The translations under genes and the position numbers were made by a program. A stretch of DNA of 64,000 nt from Pseudomonas sp. TH31 (GTDB taxonomy: Bacteria; Pseudomonadota; Gammaproteobacteria; Pseudomonadales; Pseudomonadaceae), in contig NZ_JAEKEZ010000029.1 of the NCBI RefSeq assembly GCF_016650815.1, forward strand, positions 1 through 64,000. Reading direction: 5' to 3'. Below are positions 17,416 through 24,758 of this stretch, one piece after another (positions within the stretch are counted from its first letter, which is position 1; each line of letters opens with the position of its first letter). The notes under the pieces were generated by a model that saw only the letters and a program-made list of their open reading frames with translations, made no database searches and was not told the DNA's origin.

Positions 17416-18024
17416 TCAGGCGTCCTTCGATAGTTCGTCCATCATTTTCGATAGTTCGTCGGCGTCATTGCCGCCAGTCTTGGTGTCGAGGTCGTAGGCT
17501 TGGCGCTCCAGGGCGATCAGGGTCTTCAGCGTCTCGGCCATTTCCTTCATCGTCTTGGAGCGGCCCGGCAGATCGATGATCTTCTGGTACAGGTCATTCC
17601 GCTTGTCCTGCCCTTTGTCGTCTTCGGATCGCAGCAGCTCGCCCAACTCTTCGAATAGCTGGCGGTTGTCTGTCAGCCCCTCGAGCTCATCTAGCAGCTT
17701 GTTTGCGAGGCGCCGGCCGCGTGAGATGTCGCCGCGGTGGGCCATGCGGATGTTCGCAATGACCTCAGCATTGACCTCGATGATCTCCCGCTCGGTTTCC
17801 ACTGATTTGCTGGCAACCTGAGTGGCAACCTCTCTTTTGGCAACCAGTGAATCAGCCTTCGCTTTGATCTTTGCCTTCAGGTCCCGCTCCCATCCGTTCG
17901 CCTTGGCACGCTTCTGGATCGCGGTGTGAGACACACCACAGGAGGCGGCGATCTCTCTTACGGAAAGCAATCCCGCCCGGTAGGCGCGTTCGATTGCCTC
18001 CCAGTCGGGTTGCTTGGCTGTCAT
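17416..18024 (-). CDS. Terminase small subunit
   Basis: 202 residues. The N-terminal helix-turn-helix (LLSVREIAASCGVSHTAIQK, about residues 19-38) would recognise the packaging site. A long helical middle (KIKAKADSLVAKREVATQ) would form the oligomer core. It ends one base before the large subunit start. First gene of the head operon; a strong inverted repeat lies just upstream. Confidence 0.85.
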   Translation of the reverse strand: MTAKQPDWEAIERAYRAGLLSVREIAASCGVSHTAIQKRAKANGWERDLKAKIKAKADSLVAKREVATQVASKSVETEREIIEVNAEVIANIRMAHRGDISRGRRLANKLLDELEGLTDNRQLFEELGELLRSEDDKGQDKRNDLYQKIIDLPGRSKTMKEMAETLKTLIALERQAYDLDTKTGGNDADELSKMMDELSKDA

Positions 18025-18091
18025 AAATTGATTCTTACTGGACGATGTGGGGTTGTATTAACAAGTAGTTGGCGGTATTAATTGGATCCAA

Positions 18092-18134
18092 TCAGCGCGG
18101 CCATAAATATGACGTCATTTTTTGGCCGCGCTGA
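18092..18134. promoter_or_regulatory. 12-bp inverted repeat upstream of terminase
   Basis: TCAGCGCGGCCA at 18092-18103 and its exact complement at 18123-18134 enclose a 19-nt AT-rich loop that contains GACGTC. It lies in the divergent space between the small terminase gene and the plus-strand gene at 18181. It could be a transcription stop for either side or a packaging/regulatory site; the sequence alone does not decide. Confidence 0.5.
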
Positions 18135-18180
18135 TATGAGCACAACGGATTGAGCGCCAACCTTCCTATGAGAAACAGCT

Positions 18181-18444
18181 ATGACCCCAACGATTGGTAT
18201 TTTTAGTTTCGCGCTAGCGGTTCTGTGTCCAATGCTTTACTTGCTCGCCCGGCAAGCACGGAAGGGGATCGCTTACGCAAATGGCACGGAGGGACCAAAA
18301 GAGCGCCCAAGGATTTACTGCGTGGTGTTTGCGATTTTTGGTTTTATCCTGGGGAGCATGTATCAGCCTCTTCACGAGCGTGGCGTTGAGTGCCTGGAAG
18401 CATCACAGCCTTTGGTACAATGTGTGGTCTTTCCGGCTCACTGA
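18181..18444 (+). CDS. Small membrane protein, antisense to the late operon
   Basis: 87 residues with two predicted TM segments (about 5-22 and 47-63). It begins MTPTIGIFSFALAVLCPMLY. No family recognised. It is one of few plus-strand genes in the left arm and may be expressed from the lysogen independently of late transcription. Small two-TM lysogenic proteins can act in superinfection exclusion; that is only a possibility here. Confidence 0.5.
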   Translation: MTPTIGIFSFALAVLCPMLYLLARQARKGIAYANGTEGPKERPRIYCVVFAIFGFILGSMYQPLHERGVECLEASQPLVQCVVFPAH

Positions 18445-18490
18445 TCCCGAGAGCATTTAGGTTTTCGTGCCGCACTCACCTCCGGCACAC

Positions 18491-18745
18491 CTACCCTTCC
18501 GCTCCTTCCAGGATGATCTCGATCAGCTTCTGCTCACCCAGGCGGAACAGCGCAAGCGACTGCATGTCGTCGGCCTTTGGGCCAAACCCAAACACCTCGA
18601 TGCGACCGCTCTCTGACCGAATGCCCATCACACCGACCGAGCAGGCTTCTCGCTCGCCCGACTCCTGGTCATCGGCGATCTTGCGCAGCGTGCGGACGGC
18701 GTCTCGCCAGCCTTCAGGCTTGAACTCCAGCGACTTAGCGGCCAT
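18491..18745 (-). CDS. Phage hypothetical protein
   Basis: 84 residues starting MAAKSLEFKPEGWRDAVRTL. It contains two short beta-like segments (CSVGVMGI, IEVFGFG) and an acidic end. Located between the holin region and the terminase genes. Function unknown. Confidence 0.5.
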   Translation of the reverse strand: MAAKSLEFKPEGWRDAVRTLRKIADDQESGEREACSVGVMGIRSESGRIEVFGFGPKADDMQSLALFRLGEQKLIEIILEGAEG

Positions 18746-18884
18746 TCATTTCACCATCGGAGAAGTCAGCATCGCTGAATAAGCGAAGGCTCTTGGCGGA
18801 AGAAGAGCTTCATCGGTCCGCCCCTCTCATTCAGAGCAACTGGTCTATGGTTAGTGTCTGATCAACTCACAAAGGAAATGGAAA

Positions 18885-19073
18885 ATGATCGAGCGCATAA
18901 CTGAACAGTTAGTCGTTCAGGCCGCCAGGGAATGGGCGGCGCGTAAAAATAAAAGCGATGCGAGCGCCGTAGCTAATGCACAGGAAAAGATGCTCACACT
19001 AAAGTTCAAGCTGACCGACGACGAATACAACCGGGAATTAAAAAAGCTTTACCGTGAGTACGAGAAGTCGTAG
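18885..19073 (+). CDS. Small helical hypothetical protein
   Basis: 62 residues (MIERITEQLVVQAAREWAAR), fully helical and charged, preceded by AAGGAAATGGAAA as ribosome binding site. Plus strand, opposite to the neighbours. Unknown function. Confidence 0.45.
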   Translation: MIERITEQLVVQAAREWAARKNKSDASAVANAQEKMLTLKFKLTDDEYNRELKKLYREYEKS

Positions 19074-19084
19074 CAGACGCGCGT

Positions 19085-19273
19085 TCAGCCCACCATGATG
19101 TTCGTCTGCACCTGGGCGTGCCCGTGCAAAAGAGATACGACAAAGCCCTGAGGCAGGCCGGCTTCCTTGGCAGCGCCTACCGCTTTGGCGATGGCGCTAT
19201 CCAGATCGGCGATGGCCTTGTTGATGTCTGGGCTCATCGGTAGAGCGTGGCGCAGGCGGGTAATGTTGCTCAT
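19085..19273 (-). CDS. Small phage hypothetical protein
   Basis: 62 residues from the ATG at 19273 (MSNITRLRHALPMSPDINKA), which has GGAG six bases upstream. An alternative start at 19285 lies on that ribosome binding site. The long imperfect inverted repeat 19289-19324 is just upstream. Function unknown. Confidence 0.5.
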   Translation of the reverse strand: MSNITRLRHALPMSPDINKAIADLDSAIAKAVGAAKEAGLPQGFVVSLLHGHAQVQTNIMVG

Positions 19274-19288
19274 GCCATTCTCCAATGT

Positions 19289-19324
19289 CGCGACACATTT
19301 TGTTGATTCGCGAAACGTGTCGCG
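19289..19324. repeat. Imperfect inverted repeat CGCGACACATTTT
   Basis: Arms 19289-19301 and 19312-19324 pair at 11 of 13 positions. The same element, perfect, is found at 25485-25520. It lies between a holin-like gene and the next small gene. Probably a protein-binding or structural DNA site. Confidence 0.55.
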
Positions 19325-19326
19325 GA

Positions 19327-19587
19327 TTACGTTTTCGGCTCAAACAGATGGCCGCGCCGGGCCCAGGCGTACAGCACAATTCCGGCATGGATCATCACGC
19401 CGAACGGGTTTACCCAGTGCCCCTGCAGCGCAGTGACGAACGCGCCGAATGCACCGATGGCCACCAGGTAGAACGAGATACTCAGCAGTGGCTGGTCAAT
19501 CGGGCGAACGCGGCGAAGGTAGTCCCCGGCGGCAATTACCACCAGGACACAAAGAAAGGCTTCAGCCCCACTCAGGATCGTATTCAT
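19327..19587 (-). CDS. Holin-like membrane protein (three TM)
   Basis: 86 residues with three hydrophobic segments (about 8-22, 36-55, 62-76). Starts MNTILSGAEAFLCVLVVIAA and ends with a charged tail (WARRGHLFEPKT). Class I holin topology. Its start overlaps the stop of the next membrane gene upstream. The pair would let endolysin cross the inner membrane although endolysin is encoded 11 kb away. Confidence 0.6.
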   Translation of the reverse strand: MNTILSGAEAFLCVLVVIAAGDYLRRVRPIDQPLLSISFYLVAIGAFGAFVTALQGHWVNPFGVMIHAGIVLYAWARRGHLFEPKT

Positions 19588-19898
19588 CCGGCTGCTCCTG
19601 TGGTGCCGAACTTCCCTGCCAAGGCCTTCAGGCCCGGGATGATGTTCATGGCCAGCAGGCCAATCAGGAAAGCCACGCCGTTCTGGGTGTCACCATCAAC
19701 CGGTAGGTTGAAGTAGTGCACCGCCAAAGGGGTGGTGAAGATCGCCGAAGCGAATCCGGTGAAGACAGCCCAAGCGGCCTCTCTCCGGGTAAGGCCTCGC
19801 AGAAACGTCAGGGACAGGATTGCCCCAGCGAATCCAGCGATCGCAACGCCGTACTTGGCCATAAGCAAGCCTGCGGCAGTGCTTGTTGGTTCTGCCAT
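19584..19898 (-). CDS. Holin-like membrane protein (104 aa)
   Basis: Starts MAEPTSTAAGLLMAKYGVAI with the ATG at 19898 and GGAG at seven bases; an upstream in-frame start at 19964 would add a non-conserved leader. Three hydrophobic segments (about 14-32, 42-56, 71-87). Fits holins common in Pseudomonas prophages. Overlaps the following gene by four bases, so one of the two may be the antiholin. Confidence 0.65.
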   Translation of the reverse strand: MAEPTSTAAGLLMAKYGVAIAGFAGAILSLTFLRGLTRREAAWAVFTGFASAIFTTPLAVHYFNLPVDGDTQNGVAFLIGLLAMNIIPGLKALAGKFGTTGAAG

Positions 19899-19964
19899 AG
19901 GAAGCTCCATAAACGAAAAGGCCCCGCTTAATACGAGGCCCGAAATAGGTGGAATTTGAGGCAT

Positions 19965-19987
19965 AAAAAAGCCCCGACATGCGGGGC
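19965..19987 (-). terminator. Rho-independent terminator
   Basis: Minus-strand GCCCCG/CGGGGC stem with a five-base loop followed by six U residues (plus-strand A-run 19965-19970). It lies after the membrane gene at 20005 and before the holin genes. Another GC-rich hairpin lies at about 19917-19941. Confidence 0.7.
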
Positions 19988-20004
19988 CCCGAATTAAACA
20001 TCAC

Positions 20005-20352
20005 TTACCAATATCTGCGGGCCGGAAGAGCCAGAGAGGCAATGAGGCCAACGCCTGAACCGATCAGCACTCCCCAAAAATCGGCCTTAAACAAAGACGC
20101 TGCTGGTAACATCTGGCGCGCCTCCAAGAGGCTTACAAAATCGCGCTGATCAGTGCCGAAAACTACGTGCCATCCATTAGGCACGATCAGCAGAAGCACC
20201 ATAACCGCCCCGGCAACGTAATACGGCCAATTACCATCCAGACTGAAGTATTTCTTCGCGCAAAAGATCCCACCTACAAGCAGTACCGACCAAAAGCCAG
20301 TGAAAGCAAACTGCTTAAATAGATCAAACCCATCCGAAATTTCAGAAAACAT
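20005..20352 (-). CDS. Three-TM membrane protein
   Basis: 115 residues, starting MFSEISDGFDLFKQFAFTGF. Hydrophobic segments are at about 14-30, 43-60 and 93-110. Separated from the holins by a terminator and from the early operon by another, so it seems to be an individually transcribed gene. Unknown role; exclusion protein or additional lysis protein are possible. Confidence 0.5.
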   Translation of the reverse strand: MFSEISDGFDLFKQFAFTGFWSVLLVGGIFCAKKYFSLDGNWPYYVAGAVMVLLLIVPNGWHVVFGTDQRDFVSLLEARQMLPAASLFKADFWGVLIGSGVGLIASLALPARRYW

Positions 20353-20430
20353 TACGCAACCCCGTCAAATTATTGAACTTCAGACAGAACAATAAATTGA
20401 CGGCGCTAGTAATGGCAATACGCCACAGAC

Positions 20431-20456
20431 AAAAAACCCGGCTCGATGGCCGGGTT
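20431..20456 (-). terminator. Rho-independent terminator of the early leftward operon
   Basis: AACCCGGC/GCCGGGTT 8-bp stem with a 6-nt loop, and six U residues on the minus-strand transcript. It is placed 77 bp after the putative antiterminator gene. A late antiterminator would have to act past this point to express the late genes to the left. Confidence 0.8.
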
Positions 20457-20532
20457 CAGGTATTCATGTGCGTGTTGCGTGAATTGCGCACTATGGGAAA
20501 ATTACCGCGAAACACTCGACATGTCAATGTGT

Positions 20533-21210
20533 TTATGCCGCGCTTTCTTCATTTTCCGAGTGAATCACCTGCCAAATTGGCTGCTGAGCGTCAAGATCCA
20601 CTTCCTTGATCACCTCTTTCAGGGAATCCCACACCTCCTTCCAGTCCCGAGCCCATTGAGTGATCTCGATTACCACGCCGTAGAAGGCCTCTATCTCTTC
20701 AGCGATGCGAACCGGACCCCACTCAGCAGCCCGGCTCACCTCCCCTTTGTATGATCGCAAGGCCATAGTTATAAGGCATTCGGCCTTGATCTTCTTGGCA
20801 TCGGACAGGCCAGAGAAATCAGCCTTTGCCGAAATTAGCTTTTCGGCATTCATGACGTGGCGCATGTTCAGTACGGGGTGATACAGGTAGTGCCCAAACT
20901 CCCGCACCTGGAACGGCAAAGTGTCGATAGCGCGCTGGATCTTCCCCATCGTGACCAGGTGCGCGGCCCGAGCGGTTGACCGACCGATAGGCTTCCGCCG
21001 TGTTTCGCTGATGCTGATCCGCTGGCGGGTGGCGAGAATCCGCTCTTCTTTGTCGTCCCCCATCGCGGCAAACACGACTTCGTGCTGCCTGGCTCGGGTC
21101 TTTTTCAGCACTGCCGCCGACTGCGCGGAGTCGATAGCCGCTGCGGTGATGGAGGCGTTCGATTCGTGTTGAGAGTCAGTCCATGCCTGACGTGCTCCGA
21201 CTAGCTTCAT
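20533..21210 (-). CDS. Putative late antiterminator (Q-like)
   Basis: 225 residues starting MKLVGARQAWTDSQHESNAS, with basic middle segments (RQRISISETRRKPIGR) and an acidic C-terminus. No clear catalytic motif. The call rests mainly on position: last gene of the early leftward operon after NinB and NinG and upstream of a terminator, where lambdoid Pseudomonas phages keep Q. The start overlaps the NinG stop (ATGA). Confidence 0.45.
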   Translation of the reverse strand: MKLVGARQAWTDSQHESNASITAAAIDSAQSAAVLKKTRARQHEVVFAAMGDDKEERILATRQRISISETRRKPIGRSTARAAHLVTMGKIQRAIDTLPFQVREFGHYLYHPVLNMRHVMNAEKLISAKADFSGLSDAKKIKAECLITMALRSYKGEVSRAAEWGPVRIAEEIEAFYGVVIEITQWARDWKEVWDSLKEVIKEVDLDAQQPIWQVIHSENEESAA

Positions 21211-21782
21211 GCTACTTCCCTCTTCAGTTCTTTTGTCTTCGCCTGGTAGTCGGCCTTGATGGTTTTCAAATCTTCAACGGTGTAGCGCTTCGGTTCGTGC
21301 GGCCCCTCCAACCAATCCACCTTTTCGGTGCCAATGCGCTTCACCAGCTCAATGCGGTAGTTCACGATGTCGCCGGATTTGTGCGTGTTGCATGGCGAGC
21401 ATTGTCGATGGCAGTTCAGCGGCTCGAAGCGCAGCGCCGGATTGCTCCCGACCGTCCGGTAATGCCCTGCGTCGTACTTGCCCTGGTGGTGCCGGCCGCA
21501 ACTGATGCATGGCAGTGCCGTGTCACGCTCGCGCACCCAGGCGTTAAAGGCGGTCTGAGCCTCTTTCATGTACTGCCCTTTCGGCTTGATTCGCTCCTTT
21601 GCTGCGCGGACCTCCTTGCGGCCGAGATCCGCGATCGCTTTGCGTGCCCTCTCCTTGTTCACGTCCTTGATGGCCAGGCCACACTTGGGGCTGCACACGG
21701 CCTGACCCAGGCGCTGCGGCGTGAAACTGATGCCGCACGCTGGGTTCTTGCAATTCTTCGGCTTGGGCTGCCTGACGATCAT
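21207..21782 (-). CDS. ninG: NinG (Rap) recombination nuclease
   Basis: 191 residues. N-terminal zinc-ribbon cysteines (CKNPACGI, CSPKCG), a basic helix (ERARKAIADLGRKEVRAAKE) and an HNH-like cluster (CISCGRHHQGKYDAGHYRTVGS, then NCHRQCSPCN). These are hallmarks of lambda NinG/Rap, which cuts branched recombination intermediates. Four-base overlap with ninB. Confidence 0.9.
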   Translation of the reverse strand: MIVRQPKPKNCKNPACGISFTPQRLGQAVCSPKCGLAIKDVNKERARKAIADLGRKEVRAAKERIKPKGQYMKEAQTAFNAWVRERDTALPCISCGRHHQGKYDAGHYRTVGSNPALRFEPLNCHRQCSPCNTHKSGDIVNYRIELVKRIGTEKVDWLEGPHEPKRYTVEDLKTIKADYQAKTKELKREVA

Positions 21783-22249
21783 GCAGCCTCCTTGCTGAGC
21801 AAATCGGTAAACACCACGCCTTGTCCGGTGAAGAACGTAGCGATGCGGTCGGTGTACTGGATGCCCTGAGAGCGATTGAACAAGCTGGTGACGGGGAAGC
21901 CGTCAGGGCCGAACAGCTTGCACTCACCCATCATGGTCAGCTTCGTCTCGTACGGCAGATGGCGCATGACCCGATACCAATCCGCCTGAAACCCCGCATC
22001 CTCGTTCAGCAGGATCTGCACGCCGAAGTGCAACTTGCAGTAGCGCCGGGCATCAGCCGCATCGCCGATCTGGGTCATCTCGGCGATTCGCTTGTACATC
22101 CCGAACCACAGCGAGTTCTGGTCGAGGGTGCGGTCCTTGCCCGGGCGCAGGGACACCACGACGAACTTCTTGTCGCGGTACATGGTGGTCAGACTGGTGA
22201 TTGCCTCGGTGAGTTTGGCCTGGCAGTTGACGCTGATTTTGTCAGTCAT
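21779..22249 (-). CDS. ninB: NinB (Orf family) recombination protein
   Basis: 156 residues. The RDKKFVVVSLRPGKDRTLDQ and NSLWFGMYKRIAEMT segments are typical of the NinB/Orf family, a recombination mediator that replaces RecFOR at ssDNA. Overlaps genes on both sides by four bases in the early operon. Confidence 0.87.
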   Translation of the reverse strand: MTDKISVNCQAKLTEAITSLTTMYRDKKFVVVSLRPGKDRTLDQNSLWFGMYKRIAEMTQIGDAADARRYCKLHFGVQILLNEDAGFQADWYRVMRHLPYETKLTMMGECKLFGPDGFPVTSLFNRSQGIQYTDRIATFFTGQGVVFTDLLSKEAA

Positions 22250-22860
22250 GCTTCCACCTCTTCAGCCAAAACCGATGCCAGGGTCGCGATCTCGAACCAC
22301 TTGGTCCAAAACACGTCCTGCCGCTCGCCCGACTCGTATGCGATGAAGGTGGTGTGGCCCTCCTCTGGCAATCCGAGATCAGCTATCACTTCGGCAACGG
22401 CGTCTCCGATCAAGCCAAAATCATCGGCCCCCAGCCAGTTGCCCAGCAGATGGGTAACGCGCACCGTGTATTCGCCTTCCTCGATGTCGCAGCCGCATTC
22501 GGTTTCAATGGTGATCTTGAAAACCTTCTGGTCTCCGGCGCGATCCTTGAGGCGGGAGAAATCGTATTCCTCGAAGCTGGAGATACGAGCCCTCTCCAAA
22601 TCTTCAATAATCGTATTCAGAGCCTCATTCTCCGCCTTGAGCTGCCCCGCACCACGCTGCACGGTTTCCGACTGAGAGCGCAGCGCGCCGTTCTCCGCGC
22701 TGACATGGCCGAACTGGGTGGCAATGTGTTCTTCCAGCGACACCTGATCTCGCTGCCAGTCGATATCGTCATGGAAATAACCGAAGCGCGCGCAAAGGTT
22801 GCGGTGGAAGTTTTTGAAGTCAGCCTCAGCCGGCCGTTTCAGTTCGCCGTGATCAGACAT
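22246..22860 (-). CDS. Phage hypothetical protein with coiled coil
   Basis: 204 residues. Residues about 50-90 (SAENGALRSQSETVQRG, AENEALNTIIEDLERA) form a coiled coil. The C-terminal half is beta-like and acidic (ECGCDIEEGEYTVRVTHLLG). No known family. It sits between the P-like gene and ninB and is translationally coupled to both, so it may support replication or recombination. Confidence 0.5.
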   Translation of the reverse strand: MSDHGELKRPAEADFKNFHRNLCARFGYFHDDIDWQRDQVSLEEHIATQFGHVSAENGALRSQSETVQRGAGQLKAENEALNTIIEDLERARISSFEEYDFSRLKDRAGDQKVFKITIETECGCDIEEGEYTVRVTHLLGNWLGADDFGLIGDAVAEVIADLGLPEEGHTTFIAYESGERQDVFWTKWFEIATLASVLAEEVEA

Positions 22861-23635
22861 GGTCTACCCTCCGGATTTTCAACATATCGAGAAGTTGGTA
22901 ACGAGCCGCGCTCGCGCAGGTAGGGATTCCCTGAATTTCCAGTAGGCGCGCCTGGAGCAACGCGCCGAACTCATCAGCCCGCTCCACGTCGGTCTTCTGG
23001 CTGTCGTGACCAATACCGACGGCGATGTCCTCGAGCGGCTGGCCGTTGACCAGCATCCGAATCGTGATGTCGTAGGCGCGGTCGAAGATCTTGCTGGCCT
23101 TCTCCGATGTCAGATCTGCAAGGTTATGCATTTCGCACTGGAGCGCCGCATGACGCACAGCCGGATGCGACCACTCGCGGGAAGTACGCCGAGCCGGGTG
23201 CAGGTTCAACAGCGCTTCACGAAACGCCTGGTCGTGCGATGGAATGCCCATCATCGCCGGCGTCGGCAAGCACCACTTGATGAACTTGCCTACGCTCGGC
23301 GCGAAGTCCGTCCCGCTTTGACGGCAGTTCTGCAGGCCGTACCGGATCTGCTCCAGGGTATTGATCTCGGCAACGATGAAGGCCTTGGTCCAGCTGCGTT
23401 TGGCTGCGCGCAGGGCGTCATCGTCAGGCCAAGCCTGCTTCCACGCCGGGAAGATCGCCTGCAACTCCTTGAAAAGGGCATTGACGACTTCCACGGTACC
23501 GGGTGGCAGGATCTTTGGCATGACCGGCATGGGTGCCGGCTGATAACTCGCAACGGCGGATCTCATGTCCGTGGTGGCGCCGACGATGCTCATCAACTGG
23601 GCGGCGCTTCTTGGCGGCTTAGGCTTGTTGCTCAT
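22853..23635 (-). CDS. Replication protein P-like helicase loader
   Basis: 260 residues. The segment VNALFKELQAIFPAWKQAWPD followed by KRSWTKAFI and GLQNCRQSGTDFAPSVGKFIKWC is typical of the lambda P family, which brings the host DnaB helicase to the phage origin. Overlaps the O-like gene by four bases. Confidence 0.82.
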   Translation of the reverse strand: MSNKPKPPRSAAQLMSIVGATTDMRSAVASYQPAPMPVMPKILPPGTVEVVNALFKELQAIFPAWKQAWPDDDALRAAKRSWTKAFIVAEINTLEQIRYGLQNCRQSGTDFAPSVGKFIKWCLPTPAMMGIPSHDQAFREALLNLHPARRTSREWSHPAVRHAALQCEMHNLADLTSEKASKIFDRAYDITIRMLVNGQPLEDIAVGIGHDSQKTDVERADEFGALLQARLLEIQGIPTCASAARYQLLDMLKIRRVDHV

Positions 23636-24426
23636 AGGCCGCCACCGATGTCATTCGCCCATGTCTGGTCATCAAAGTCTGGGCCGTTGGCCTGACGCTG
23701 CGGTCGAAGCTGGTGGACATTGCTGCCCGTGGGCGCCGGCGCCGGCACTTCGTCTTCCCAGCGCTTGCCGTTGAGCCACGTCGAGGCGTGCGGGATGAAC
23801 TGGCCGTTGTCCTTGGTCCAGTCGACGCTGAGGCTCTGTGCGCCCAAGGCTTGGATCATGGCCTCGAAAAGCTCTGCGGACAGATCAAGCTTGTCCCAGG
23901 CCTTGCGAGCAGCGTCCTTGCTCACCTTGCGGGGATACAGCGCCCAGAACCGTGCGAAAAGCTCCGCAGGATCGACCGCATCATCGCCAAAAGGCTTTTG
24001 ATCTTTATCTTCTCTTCTCTTCTCTTCTCTGGTCCGCTTTTTGTCCGCATCACTAGCGGACATATTGCGGACAGACTCACCGTTGCGAGTGTTGCGCTTG
24101 CGCTCGTTGTCGTTGGCTCGGCGCTTTGCACTCTTGCCGTTGTGCTCGTCAAAGCGAGGCATTACAAGGCTTCCGGTGTCATCGAGGGCGGCCCACTCGA
24201 CGTCGATCATGGCCTGGGTGAAGCCTGGCCAGCCGATGACAGCATCCATCGCGTCAGTGGTGTAGCCAACAAGCACACCATCATCACAATGGGTGTCGAA
24301 GATGCTCCAAGCGATGTGCAGTCCGCCAATGATCCGAAGTCTGTCCGCTTGCAATGCGGACACCATGCGGAAAACTTTCGGATGAGTCTGAAGTTCGATG
24401 CGCATTTTGATCCAGTCTCCAGCCAT
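23632..24426 (-). CDS. Replication protein O-like (initiator) with internal repeats
   Basis: 264 residues. The N-terminal part (MAGDWIKMRIELQTHPKV, ALQADRLRIIGGLH) is a winged-helix-type initiator domain. A highly charged linker (EEKRREDKDQKP) follows. The C-terminal helicase-loader-type domain contains FWALYPRKVSKDAARKAW and STWLNGKRWED. Repeated GTCCGC/GCGGAC elements lie inside the coding sequence, as the lambda origin lies inside O. Confidence 0.82.
   Translation of the reverse strand: MAGDWIKMRIELQTHPKVFRMVSALQADRLRIIGGLHIAWSIFDTHCDDGVLVGYTTDAMDAVIGWPGFTQAMIDVEWAALDDTGSLVMPRFDEHNGKSAKRRANDNERKRNTRNGESVRNMSASDADKKRTREEKRREDKDQKPFGDDAVDPAELFARFWALYPRKVSKDAARKAWDKLDLSAELFEAMIQALGAQSLSVDWTKDNGQFIPHASTWLNGKRWEDEVPAPAPTGSNVHQLRPQRQANGPDFDDQTWANDIGGGL
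24032..24073. other. Iteron-like cluster 1 inside the O-like gene (candidate origin)
   Basis: GTCCGC at 24032, TGTCCGC at 24042-24048, GCGGACA at 24056-24062 and GCGGACA at 24067-24073. The central pair is an inverted repeat with a 7-bp spacer. Next to it (24008-24030) is a pyrimidine tract with TCTTC/TCTCT repeats. This resembles initiator binding sites beside an easily melted region. Confidence 0.5.
24342..24371. other. Iteron-like cluster 2, same spacing as cluster 1
   Basis: TGTCCGC at 24342-24348 and GCGGACA at 24356-24362 with a 7-bp spacer, then a partial copy (GCGGA) at 24367. Spacing between elements is identical to cluster 1, exactly 300 bp away. Confidence 0.5.
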
Positions 24427-24758
24427 TACGCGGCGTCCTGTGTGATGGTGTCCGCGTCGTAACGCTCGACAGCACGAACGGCCAGCTTGAGCTTGCGCTT
24501 AGCTGTATTGGCGGCTTGGCGGGCGTTGCAGCGGGCGATATAGAGGTGGCGAGTCGCATCGATTACCGGAAGAAATTCTTCGACTTCCGGATTGATTGGA
24601 CGGCGATCGTCAAATGGGCGGCCATGCTCTTCGAAGAAGTCGACATAGCCTTGATCCAGGCGGCGCTGGGCTTCGGCCAGATCGTCGATGGCGCGCTGAT
24701 GGGCCATTGCGCGATCAGCAACACGAAGTGCCAGTTGAAGGCGTTCGGTGGTGATCAC
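24426..24758 (-). CDS. Phage hypothetical protein
   Basis: 110 residues starting MITTERLQLALRVADRAMAH, with helical, Arg- and Ala-rich sequence. In the early operon, coupled to the O-like gene by a one-base overlap (TAATG). No family recognised. Confidence 0.5.
   Translation of the reverse strand: MITTERLQLALRVADRAMAHQRAIDDLAEAQRRLDQGYVDFFEEHGRPFDDRRPINPEVEEFLPVIDATRHLYIARCNARQAANTAKRKLKLAVRAVERYDADTITQDAA

Noticed and set aside
18166..18186. Sequence GAAACAGCTATGACC at the start of the 18181 gene equals the lacZ/M13-reverse-primer region of cloning vectors.
   Set aside because: Only 15 bases agree; flanking bases do not continue as vector and the gene reads on as a normal membrane protein, so it is taken as chance.
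22354..22923. Long plus-strand frame over the replication and Nin genes.
   Set aside because: It is a mirror of the high-GC coding strand; all minus-strand genes there overlap by start-stop coupling.
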